Assembly: GCA_035631315.1 (NCBI GenBank)
Contig: DASQIZ010000107.1
Span: forward strand, 1-64,000
DNA length: 64,000 nt
Direction of reading: 5' to 3'
Origin: 40CM-2-70-7 sp035631315
Lineage (GTDB): Bacteria; Gemmatimonadota; Gemmatimonadetes; Gemmatimonadales; GWC2-71-9
Within the stretch, counting starts at the first letter, position 1. Each line of letters begins with the position of its first letter. A program made the position numbers and the translations under genes. Positions 28,163-35,566 of this stretch are shown one piece after another. The notes below the pieces were generated by a model. That model was given only the letters and a program-made list of their open reading frames with translations, ran no database searches and was not told the DNA's origin.

Positions 28163-29533
28163 ATGCGCCCCCTCGCCTGGTCCACGAAGGTCCTGATCCC
28201 CCTCACCGGACTGCTGGCCGCCGCGTCTTGCGTGGAGCGGCAACCCCTCGCCCCCACCACCCACGCACGGGTGGAGTCCCGGGCCCCTCTCCGCGCCGAC
28301 CTGGCCTCCGCACCCGGCCGCCAGGTCGTTTCCCTGAATGGCAACGAGACCCCCGCGTTCGATCAGTCCGTCGCCGCCCTGGGCGGCACGATCGAGCGCC
28401 GGCATTCCGAGATCGGGGTCGTCACGATCCAGGGGCTGACCGCCGCCGCGGCCAGTGCGCTGGCCGCGCGACCCGACGTCGCCAGCGTCGATCCGGACCT
28501 TACCGTCCAATGGATTCCTGCGCCTGAGATGGCGTTCCAGATGTTCGCCGACCAGAACGTGACCGCCAGCGCCGGCACGAACCAGAGCGGCGCGGCATTC
28601 TTCCCGTTCCAGTGGAACATGCAAGTCATCAACGCGCCGGGCGGGTGGGCGGCGAGCCAGGGCGGGAAAGGGCGCCTCGTCTGCGTCCTCGATACGGGCG
28701 TCGACCCGCAGCACGTCGATCTCTCGGGCCGTGTCGATCTGACGAAGAGTATTTCATTTGTGGCGGCGGAACCAACGATCCAGGACTTCAATACGCACGG
28801 GACGTTCGTCTCGAGCATCATCACCAGCAACGGCCTGGGCGTCGCGTCCGTCGCGCCGAACGCAACCCTCTGCGCCATCAAGGTGCTCGGCGCCTCAGGG
28901 TCGGGGTCCTTCGCCGACGTGATCGCCGGCATCCTGTTCGCCGCGAACGAGGGCGCGGATGTCATCAACATGAGCCTGGGCGCCATCCTCGATGACAACC
29001 GGCCGGGCGTCCCGAACCTGCTGCGTGACATGCAGAAGGCCATCGACTTCGCGCATTCGCGCGGCGTGGTCGTGGTGGCGGCGGCGGGGAACGAAGCGCT
29101 GAATCTCGACGCGATTCCGAAGAACTTCTCGTCCGTGCCCGCACAACTGCAGAACGTCGTGAGCGTGGGCGCGACGGCGCCGTTCAACCAGGCGAACTTT
29201 GACGCGCTGGCGAGCTATTCGAACTTCGGCGGGAAAACCGGCGTGACCCTCGTGGCGCCTGGTGGAGATCTCCTGCCGGGCGGAAACGCGTTCGACCTGA
29301 TCCTGGGCGCGTGCAGTCACACCCAGATCTCGCTTCCCTTCAAGTGCTCCACCGTGAGCTTCCTGCTCGGCGCCGGTACCAGCTTCGCGTCACCCCACGT
29401 GGCGGGCGTCGCCGCGGAGATGGGACTCAAGAATGCGACCAACTGTCTCGACCGGGGAGCAGACAGCGTGGGGCCGTCGGCGATCTTCGGTGCCGGACGC
29501 CTCGATGCGTTCGGGAGTGCGAGTTGTAGGTAG
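28163..29533 (+). CDS. Subtilisin-like (S8) serine protease lipoprotein
   Basis: A 456-residue secreted protease. The signal peptide ends in a lipobox (LLAAASC), so it is probably membrane-anchored. A propeptide-inhibitor-like domain (GTIERRHSEIGVVTIQGL... RPDVASVDPDL) precedes the catalytic domain. The triad is complete: Asp177 in VCVLDTGVD, His212 in NTHGTFVSSI, Ser407 in GTSFASPHVAG; the oxyanion Asn is in VVVAAAGNEA. GAGG lies 6 nt before the ATG. It is divergent from typA and monocistronic, and the following hairpin fits a bidirectional terminator. Confidence 0.93.
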   Translation: MRPLAWSTKVLIPLTGLLAAASCVERQPLAPTTHARVESRAPLRADLASAPGRQVVSLNGNETPAFDQSVAALGGTIERRHSEIGVVTIQGLTAAAASALAARPDVASVDPDLTVQWIPAPEMAFQMFADQNVTASAGTNQSGAAFFPFQWNMQVINAPGGWAASQGGKGRLVCVLDTGVDPQHVDLSGRVDLTKSISFVAAEPTIQDFNTHGTFVSSIITSNGLGVASVAPNATLCAIKVLGASGSGSFADVIAGILFAANEGADVINMSLGAILDDNRPGVPNLLRDMQKAIDFAHSRGVVVVAAAGNEALNLDAIPKNFSSVPAQLQNVVSVGATAPFNQANFDALASYSNFGGKTGVTLVAPGGDLLPGGNAFDLILGACSHTQISLPFKCSTVSFLLGAGTSFASPHVAGVAAEMGLKNATNCLDRGADSVGPSAIFGAGRLDAFGSASCR

Positions 29534-29549
29534 AACAGGACAGGGAAGA

Positions 29550-29586
29550 GGGAAGCGGGAGAGGTCACTCACTCTTCCCACTTCCC
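29550..29586. terminator. Bidirectional hairpin between convergent genes
   Basis: GGGAAGCGGGAGAG (29550-29563) pairs with CTCTTCCCACTTCCC (29572-29586) with one gap and one G-U-type mismatch, loop of about 8 nt. It occupies the 70-nt gap between the protease stop and the CDF transporter stop. Confidence 0.5.
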
Positions 29587-29603
29587 TCATTCCCTTCTCC
29601 CCG

Positions 29604-30506
29604 CTACTCGCAGGTGGGATCTTTTTCCATCTGCACTGTCACGTGCCGGATCTTGAGCTTCTCCATCCGCTCCTGCACGGCCTCCAGAATCCGCTGGTTG
29701 TCCCCCGGATTCCGTACCACCAGGTGCCCACTCATCGCCACCACACCACTCGTGACCGTCCAGACGTGCAGGTCGTGGACCGACGTCACACCCGGGACGG
29801 TCGAGATCTGGTCGTGGACATGCGACAGCGAGATGTGCGCCGGTGTGGCCTCGAGCAACACGTCGACGCTTTCCCGGACCAGCCGCCACGACCCGTTCAC
29901 GATCAGAAGGCCGATGCCGACCGAGATGATCGGATCGGCGATGGTCCAGCCCGTGGCCAGCACGACGATGCCGGCGACGATGGCTCCCACCGATCCCAGA
30001 ATGTCGGACAGGACGTGGAGGTAGGCGCCGCGCTGGTTCAGCGAGTGGTCATGGCCGTGATGCAGGATCTTGGCGCTCACGAGATTGGCCGCGAGTCCGA
30101 TCCCGGCGATGACGAGCAGGATCCCCGCGTGGATGCCCGGCGGGGCGGAAAACCGGCGGAAGGCTTCGATGCCGATGCCCACCGCGATGACGAGCAGCAC
30201 CGCCCCATTGGTGAAGGCGGCGAAGACCTCGAGGCGCAGGAGACCGTAGGTGCGCTCCGCCGTCGCGGGCCGCTGCGCGAGCCGGGCCACGACCACCGCC
30301 AGCCCGAGCGACGCCACGTCGGCCAACATGTGGCCCGCGTCCGCGAGCAGCGCCAGCGAATGCGACGCCCATCCTCCCACCGCCTCGGCGACCATGACCG
30401 CCGCGGTGATCCCCAGCACCCACCCCATCCGGCGCGCGCTCTCGTGGCGGCCCGGTGCGTGATGTACGCAGGTGACATCGATGGGAAGGCTGGTAGGCGC
30501 GGCCAT
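29604..30506 (-). CDS. Cation diffusion facilitator (CzcD/ZitB-like)
   Basis: A 300-residue inner-membrane metal/proton antiporter. The six-helix domain carries the metal-site motifs ALLADAGHMLADVASL (helix II, HxxxD) and YLHVLSDILGSVGAIV (helix V, HxxxD). A short His-rich loop HHGHDHS separates helices IV and V, as in Zn2+ transporters. The cytosolic C-terminal domain has SVHDLHVWTVTSGVVAMSGHLV. The usual substrate is Zn2+ or Co2+/Cd2+. An ATG at 30506 or 30518 is possible; neither has a clear ribosome-binding site and the divergent neighbour starts only 30 nt away. Confidence 0.93.
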   Translation of the reverse strand: MAAPTSLPIDVTCVHHAPGRHESARRMGWVLGITAAVMVAEAVGGWASHSLALLADAGHMLADVASLGLAVVVARLAQRPATAERTYGLLRLEVFAAFTNGAVLLVIAVGIGIEAFRRFSAPPGIHAGILLVIAGIGLAANLVSAKILHHGHDHSLNQRGAYLHVLSDILGSVGAIVAGIVVLATGWTIADPIISVGIGLLIVNGSWRLVRESVDVLLEATPAHISLSHVHDQISTVPGVTSVHDLHVWTVTSGVVAMSGHLVVRNPGDNQRILEAVQERMEKLKIRHVTVQMEKDPTCE

Positions 30507-30518
30507 GTTCGAAAACAT
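30505..30518. promoter_or_regulatory. Dyad at the divergent CDF/CorC start region
   Basis: ATGTT (30505-30509) and AACAT (30514-30518) form a 5-4-5 inverted repeat directly over the two candidate CDF start codons, 18 nt before the divergent CNNM/CorC start. A regulator bound here would affect both genes. Confidence 0.35.
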
Positions 30519-30536
30519 ATAGCTTTGGCGCCCTGT

Positions 30537-31838
30537 ATGCCTGAGTCGCTCGCTCTCCGCCTGGCTGCCGTTCTGGCGCTCGTCCTCGCGAACGCGTTCT
30601 TCGTCGCTGCCGAATTCGCGCTGGTCGCTTCGCGACGGACCCGCATCGACGCGATGATCGCGGACGGGGACGCCCGCGCGCGGACCGTCAAGCACGCGCT
30701 GCAGACGATCGACCGTACCATTTCGGGCACTCAACTCGGCATTACCCTCGCCAGCCTCGGCCTCGGGTGGATCGGCGAGCCCGCGATTGCCGACGTGCTA
30801 GCGACGCTCTTTGGAACGTTGCGCGAGCCGTTCAACGTCATCGCGACCCATTCCGTGGCCGTGGGGGTCGCGTTCGTGCTCATCACGTTCCTGCACATTG
30901 TGCTCGGCGAGCTGGCCCCGAAGGGCCTGGCCCTGATTCATCCTGAACAGATGAGCCGGTGGCTCACCGGGCCCCTGATGGTGTTCACGACCGCCACCAA
31001 TCCCTTCATCTGGCTCCTCCGCTCCTCCGCGAACGGCATCCTCCGCGTGCTGGGCGCCGGGAGACTCTCGGAGCACCAACGCGTCCACTCGCCGGAGGAG
31101 ATCCTCATGCTCGTGGAGCAGAGCGGACGCGCGGGCAGCATCGACCGCGAAGATGCCAGGCTCATCGAGGGCGTGTTCGAGTTCAGCGAGAAAAACGCGC
31201 GCGAAGTGATGACCCCACGCACCGACATGGTCGCGCTTGAAGCGGACCAGACTGTGGAGTCGGCGGCCGACACCGTCGCGAAGGCGGGCCGGTCCCGGTA
31301 TCCGGTCACCGGCGAGTCGCTCGACGACGTCGTCGGCATGGTGCACGCCAAGGACATTCTCCGCGCCCTCCGCTCGGGAGGATCGCAGCCGGTCTCGTCC
31401 GTGGCGCGGCCCGCGTTTTTCGTCCCCGGCACCCGCGAAGTGGAGGACGTCCTCGCGGACATGAAGCGCAAGAAGGTGCATCTGGCCGTGGTGCTCGATG
31501 AATTCGGCGGGACGGCGGGCCTGGTGACCATGGAAGACCTGCTGGAAGAAATCGTCGGGCAGATCTACGACGAATACGACCGCTCCGAGCCGACGCCGGC
31601 GGGGGCAGGATCGGTGATTGCCGGGTCGACGCCCGTCGGCGACGTGAACGAGCGCTACGGCCTCAGTCTCGATCCCGGGGATTACACGACCATCGGCGGG
31701 CTGGTCTTCGGCGCTCTGGGGCGCCTCCCCAAGGTGGGGGACCAGATCCGGCTCCCCGGCGTGACGTTCGAAATCGTCTCGATGGAAGGCCGGCGCGTGG
31801 GTCAGCTGCGGGTGCAGCCCGGGCCGCCGCCCGTTTGA
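30537..31838 (+). CDS. CNNM/CorC-family membrane protein (hemolysin-like)
   Basis: A 433-residue protein with an N-terminal CNNM/DUF21 domain of three to four helices (AEFALVASRRTRID, GTQLGITLASLGLGWIGEPA, LGELAPKGLAL). A CBS pair follows (MTPRTDMVALEADQTVESA, VGMVHAKDILRAL), then a CorC_HlyC C-terminal domain (PVGDVNERYGLSL, TIGGLVFGALGRLPKVGD). Such proteins are Mg2+/Na+-linked cation transport proteins. A long reading frame that runs in from upstream on this strand lies antisense to the CDF gene and is not part of this protein. No ribosome-binding site is visible and the leader is very short. Confidence 0.92.
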   Translation: MPESLALRLAAVLALVLANAFFVAAEFALVASRRTRIDAMIADGDARARTVKHALQTIDRTISGTQLGITLASLGLGWIGEPAIADVLATLFGTLREPFNVIATHSVAVGVAFVLITFLHIVLGELAPKGLALIHPEQMSRWLTGPLMVFTTATNPFIWLLRSSANGILRVLGAGRLSEHQRVHSPEEILMLVEQSGRAGSIDREDARLIEGVFEFSEKNAREVMTPRTDMVALEADQTVESAADTVAKAGRSRYPVTGESLDDVVGMVHAKDILRALRSGGSQPVSSVARPAFFVPGTREVEDVLADMKRKKVHLAVVLDEFGGTAGLVTMEDLLEEIVGQIYDEYDRSEPTPAGAGSVIAGSTPVGDVNERYGLSLDPGDYTTIGGLVFGALGRLPKVGDQIRLPGVTFEIVSMEGRRVGQLRVQPGPPPV

Positions 31839-31848
31839 AGCCCGCCGC

Positions 31849-32745
31849 CTAACGCCGTCGCGCCATCTGCGCCGCGAGCTCGATCGCCGCGCGCATCGAT
31901 CCTGAATCCGCCTTCCCGGTGCCGGCGATGTCGAAGGCCGTGCCGTGATCCGGTGACGTGCGGACGAACGGCAGTCCGAGCGTCACGTTCACCCCGCGGC
32001 CGAACCCGGCCACCTTCACCGCGGTCATGCCGACGTCGTGATAGGGTGCCAGCACCGCGTCGAACTCACCCTTCAGTCCCCGCACGAACACCGTGTCCGC
32101 CGGAAAGGGTCCGCGCGCGCCGAGGCGCTGGGCCGCGGGCGCCAAAATCCGCTGATCTTCGTCCCCGAACAGTCCACCCTCGCCGGCGTGCGGATTGAGG
32201 GCGCACAGTGCCAGCTTCGGCGATGGGATCTCGAAGCGGTCCTTGAGCGCCGCGAGCACCGTCTCCCCGACGCGGACCACGCGGTCGGTGGTGATCTGCC
32301 CCAGGGCTTCCCGCAGGGGCAGGTGCGTCGTCACGAGCGCGACACGCAGGGCTCCGGTCACGAGCATCATCACCGTTTCGGTCCCGCCGGTGAGCGCACC
32401 CAGGAACTCCGTCACCCCAGGATAGCGGTAGCCGGCCCGGTGAAGGGCGCCTTTGTGCACGGGAGCTGTGACGACCGCGTCCACTTCGCCGGCGCGGGCG
32501 AGCCAGACGGCCCGCTCGATGGACCTCGCGGCGAGCCGCCCGGCGGCCAGCTCCTGCTCCGGATCTCCGGAATGTCCCCGGCCGAATCCCCACTCCCCGA
32601 CGCCCAGACGCGAGCGTGCGGGAATCTTGGCGAGGAGGTCGTCGGGACCGACGAGCACGATGTCGGCAGCGGGAGGACCGACGGCCAGCGCCTGCGCGAC
32701 GACCTCGGGCCCGATGCCTCTCGGGTCGCCGAGCGTGAGGGCCAG
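31849..32745 (-). CDS. pdxA: PdxA-like 4-hydroxythreonine-4-phosphate dehydrogenase, non-standard start
   Basis: Oxidises 4-phosphohydroxy-L-threonine in the DXP-dependent vitamin B6 pathway. The sequence is clearly PdxA: LTLGDPRGIGPEV at the N-terminus, VVTAPVHKGAL, VALVTTHLPLRE, ALNPHAGEGG, APYHDVGM, GRGVNVTLGLPFVRTSPDHGTAFDIAGTGKAD. The frame is open upstream past the LTLGDP motif to the end of surA but holds no ATG, GTG or TTG there. The first standard start (GTG at 32658) would delete the motif. The CTG at 32745 is the nearest usable codon, giving 298 residues (E. coli PdxA has 329). One of three zinc-binding His is changed: PGVTEFL replaces the usual GHTEFF. The gene follows surA, the same order as in E. 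coli. Either it uses a rare start or it is diverging. Confidence 0.8.
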   Translation of the reverse strand: MALTLGDPRGIGPEVVAQALAVGPPAADIVLVGPDDLLAKIPARSRLGVGEWGFGRGHSGDPEQELAAGRLAARSIERAVWLARAGEVDAVVTAPVHKGALHRAGYRYPGVTEFLGALTGGTETVMMLVTGALRVALVTTHLPLREALGQITTDRVVRVGETVLAALKDRFEIPSPKLALCALNPHAGEGGLFGDEDQRILAPAAQRLGARGPFPADTVFVRGLKGEFDAVLAPYHDVGMTAVKVAGFGRGVNVTLGLPFVRTSPDHGTAFDIAGTGKADSGSMRAAIELAAQMARRR

Positions 32746-32761
32746 GCGGGGACGGGAAGAG

Positions 32762-34081
32762 CTAGTTGCGGACGTCGACGTACGTGGCGTGACGCAGCTG
32801 ATCGATGTAGTGCGCTTCGGCGAGATCGGACGCCACCCGACTCTTGATCGTTTCCTTCACGTCATCGAAGGTGACGTCACCCTCGGCTTGCCGTCCGGTG
32901 ACATCGATGATCGCGAACTTCGGGCGCGGGGTGTTGGGACCGACCACGATGACCGGCTTGATCCCCATGGTCGTATCCTGCGTCACCGCGGTGAGGTACT
33001 CGGGGGAGATGGGCGTCCCCTGACCGGAGAGGGGCTCGTTCTCGACGAGCTTCTGCTCGTCCGGATCGGAGTACTTGGCCGCCAGCGTGTCGAATGAGGC
33101 CCCGTTCTTCCACGCGGTGTAGACCGAGTCGGCGAGATGGCGTGCCTTCTGGATCTGCGCCGGCGTGATGACGGGAACGATCAGGATGTGGCGGGCCAGT
33201 ACTTCGGCGGGCTGCACCCGCTCCACCTGAATGATGTGGAATCCGAACTTCGTCTCCACGGGCTGCGAGATGTCGCCCGGCTTCAGTCTGAACGCCGCGT
33301 CCTCGAAGGGCTTCACCATGACCCCGCGCCGGAACCATCCCAGCTCGCCTCCCTGCACCGCACTCGACGAATCCGCCGAGAATTTCCGCGCCAACCCTGC
33401 GAAATCAGCACCCGTGCGGAGCACCTGGTAGAGAGAGTCTGCGAGGTGCAGGGCGGACGCCCGCGACGCGGAGTCGGGTTCCGGGAGAATCACGATCTGC
33501 CGGTACGAAATATTCGCCGGCCGTTTGCCGACTTCGCCCTTGTGCTGGTCCCAGAAGGCGTGCATCTGGGCGTCATTGGGCGGAATGGGACGCAGCTTGT
33601 CGTTCTGGCGGAGATTCTCGAGGAGGCGCGACACCAGAATCTGCCGTCGCTGGTCCTCCGCGAGCTTCCGTCTCCACTCTTCCACGGTTCCGAAGCCGGC
33701 GACATGAAGCTGGCGGAGGAACTCATTGGGGTCGGGGATTTGAGATCGCACACCCTTCACCTGCGCCTCGACTTGATCCTGCACTTCCTGATCCGTGACC
33801 TTGATACTCGTGTCCCGCAGCGCCTGCTGAACCTCGAGCTCTTCGTTGATCATCTGCTGCAGAATGCGCTTGCGGAGGACGGCCTTACCCGCCGAGTCGG
33901 TGGGCAGCTGGCTCTGCTGGGCGGTGACGAGGACGCGCTCTTCCACCTCGGACGCGAGGATGGGATGGTCACCCACCACCGCAATGACACGGTCGAGAGG
34001 CACCTGCGCCGCCAACGCGCCCGGTATGCCTGCGAAGAGTGCGAAGGCGACGGTCAGGGAACGCGGGACGCGGCGAATCAA
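32762..34081 (-). CDS. surA: SurA-like periplasmic peptidyl-prolyl isomerase/chaperone
   Basis: A 439-residue periplasmic chaperone for outer-membrane proteins. The signal peptide ends GALAAQ. The SurA N-terminal domain follows (DRVIAVVGDHPILASEVEERV, LRKRILQQMINEELEVQQA). The first parvulin domain spans about residues 195-290 (ISYRQIVILPE, FAGLARKFSADSSSAVQGGELGWF, VETKFGFHIIQVE). A second, more degenerate one (ARHILIVPVITPAQIQKA) follows. It starts with TTG directly after the stop of the preceding parvulin gene (TAGTTG). The large number of outer-membrane barrels encoded in this genome fits a need for SurA. Confidence 0.9.
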   Translation of the reverse strand: MIRRVPRSLTVAFALFAGIPGALAAQVPLDRVIAVVGDHPILASEVEERVLVTAQQSQLPTDSAGKAVLRKRILQQMINEELEVQQALRDTSIKVTDQEVQDQVEAQVKGVRSQIPDPNEFLRQLHVAGFGTVEEWRRKLAEDQRRQILVSRLLENLRQNDKLRPIPPNDAQMHAFWDQHKGEVGKRPANISYRQIVILPEPDSASRASALHLADSLYQVLRTGADFAGLARKFSADSSSAVQGGELGWFRRGVMVKPFEDAAFRLKPGDISQPVETKFGFHIIQVERVQPAEVLARHILIVPVITPAQIQKARHLADSVYTAWKNGASFDTLAAKYSDPDEQKLVENEPLSGQGTPISPEYLTAVTQDTTMGIKPVIVVGPNTPRPKFAIIDVTGRQAEGDVTFDDVKETIKSRVASDLAEAHYIDQLRHATYVDVRN

Positions 34082-35557
34082 CTAATGCGCCCCCGGCGCC
34101 GGCGGCTTGGCCGGCGTCGATCCGGGGACGGGCGCCGGTCCGGGAGCGGGCCGCATCATCTGCTGGCCCCCCGTGCCGGGACCCGACGAGCTCCCGCCAT
34201 TCGCCACGCGCTCGGCCTGGGCCTGCTCGGTGGCGCGCTGAATCCCGGCGGAATTCAGCGTCCACGGTGCGGTGCCACGCAGCACGGTCGCCAGGAACGG
34301 CGGGACGCCGAGGAAGCCGCGCCGGCGGCTCACCACGTCGGCCAGGTACTGATTGACGTGCGTCGCCGCCATCGCCGTCCGGCCATCGGCGGAGCTGCTC
34401 GAATCATGCAGCATCTGCGGAGTGACCTGCAGCGCGTCTTCCAGGTGAACGATCGTCGTGTCGTAGTCCGCCTTGATCGTCTGCCAGTCGTCCGCCGTGA
34501 TGGTCACATGCGCGGAGTCCGCCTGCAGCAGCAGCATTTCGCGGGTGCAGAGCGTCTCCAGCACGGTCGTGAGCTGTGTGTCGGTGGCTCCGGGGACCTG
34601 TGAGGCCAGCTGGGGATCCACCGCGTGGAGCCACCGGACCAGATCCTTGATGCGGAACGAGCCACCGTCGTAGGTCACCAGCTTGGTGGTGTTCTCTTCC
34701 GCGGCATCCGCGTCCTGCAGCGCGGCGCGGGCGGCAGCCAGCGAGCCCTTGATGACGGTGAGGTGCCGCTGCGAGCGGAGACGCGCGTTGTACAGCGAGT
34801 CGAAGTTCTGATCGATCCCCTGCTGCACGCTCACGGCGAACGAGTCCCGGATCTCGGACAGGGGCGGCCGGCGGATGATGTGGAAACCGTAAGGCGTCTG
34901 CACCACACCGCTCATCTCGCCCGGCGCGAGCTTCCACGCGGGCACTTCGAACGGAGGCGGCAGGGTTCCCTTGGCGAACACCCCGAGGAACCCGCCGGCA
35001 TTCTTGCTCTGGTTGTCTTCGGAGTATCTGCGCGCCAGCGCGCTGAAGTTCGAGCCGCGTGACGACTGCAGCTGCGCCCACACGCCGTCGAGCTTCCGCT
35101 TGCCCTGCGCCATCACGTCCGGACTCGCACTCGCGGGCACCTGCACCTGGATCTGCTGGAAGGCCCGGATCACGCCGGCGTTGTACGCGGAGTCGATCTG
35201 CGCGCCCTTCAGGTTGGTGCGCCCGGCGACCAGACGCTCGCGGAAGTGGTTCCACTTGGCCTGCGAGACCAGCGGCCACATCGCGTCGATGATGAGGGAG
35301 GAGTCTTCGATGGAGCGGTTGCCCGCCAGCGAGTTCCCGAACAGCGTGTAGTCGACCCAGATCCGCGCCAGCCGCTGCAGGTTGTCGGTCTGAAGCGGCA
35401 TGCCCTTCACCTGGCTGGCCCAGCCGGCCAGCTGCTCGGCCGTCAGGGACTGGCCCGCCGCGGTCGCGGCGTCGCTGGCATGCGCGGAAAATGCGTCGCG
35501 CAACGCGCCGCAGGCGATGAGGGGAAGGACCAAGAGTACCGCACCAAACCGACGCAT
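34082..35557 (-). CDS. Parvulin-type peptidyl-prolyl isomerase lipoprotein
   Basis: A 491-residue exported foldase. The signal peptide has a lipobox (LPLIACG, Cys16), so it is probably a PrsA-like outer-leaflet lipoprotein facing the periplasm. A single parvulin domain lies around residues 165-235 (NFSALARRYSEDNQSKNAGGFLGVF, GVVQTPYGFHIIRRPP). The C-terminal 50 residues are rich in Pro, Gly and Ala and look disordered. It lies between mfd and surA in one leftward operon, two foldases of different topology in series. The start ATG at 35557 gives the lipobox directly. Confidence 0.88.
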   Translation of the reverse strand: MRRFGAVLLVLPLIACGALRDAFSAHASDAATAAGQSLTAEQLAGWASQVKGMPLQTDNLQRLARIWVDYTLFGNSLAGNRSIEDSSLIIDAMWPLVSQAKWNHFRERLVAGRTNLKGAQIDSAYNAGVIRAFQQIQVQVPASASPDVMAQGKRKLDGVWAQLQSSRGSNFSALARRYSEDNQSKNAGGFLGVFAKGTLPPPFEVPAWKLAPGEMSGVVQTPYGFHIIRRPPLSEIRDSFAVSVQQGIDQNFDSLYNARLRSQRHLTVIKGSLAAARAALQDADAAEENTTKLVTYDGGSFRIKDLVRWLHAVDPQLASQVPGATDTQLTTVLETLCTREMLLLQADSAHVTITADDWQTIKADYDTTIVHLEDALQVTPQMLHDSSSSADGRTAMAATHVNQYLADVVSRRRGFLGVPPFLATVLRGTAPWTLNSAGIQRATEQAQAERVANGGSSSGPGTGGQQMMRPAPGPAPVPGSTPAKPPAPGAH

Positions 35558-35566
35558 TCCTGTCTC

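Noticed and set aside
29433..30536. N-terminal extension of the CorC-type protein
   Set aside because: The upstream part of that frame is antisense to the CDF transporter, and homologues begin at the ATG at 30537.
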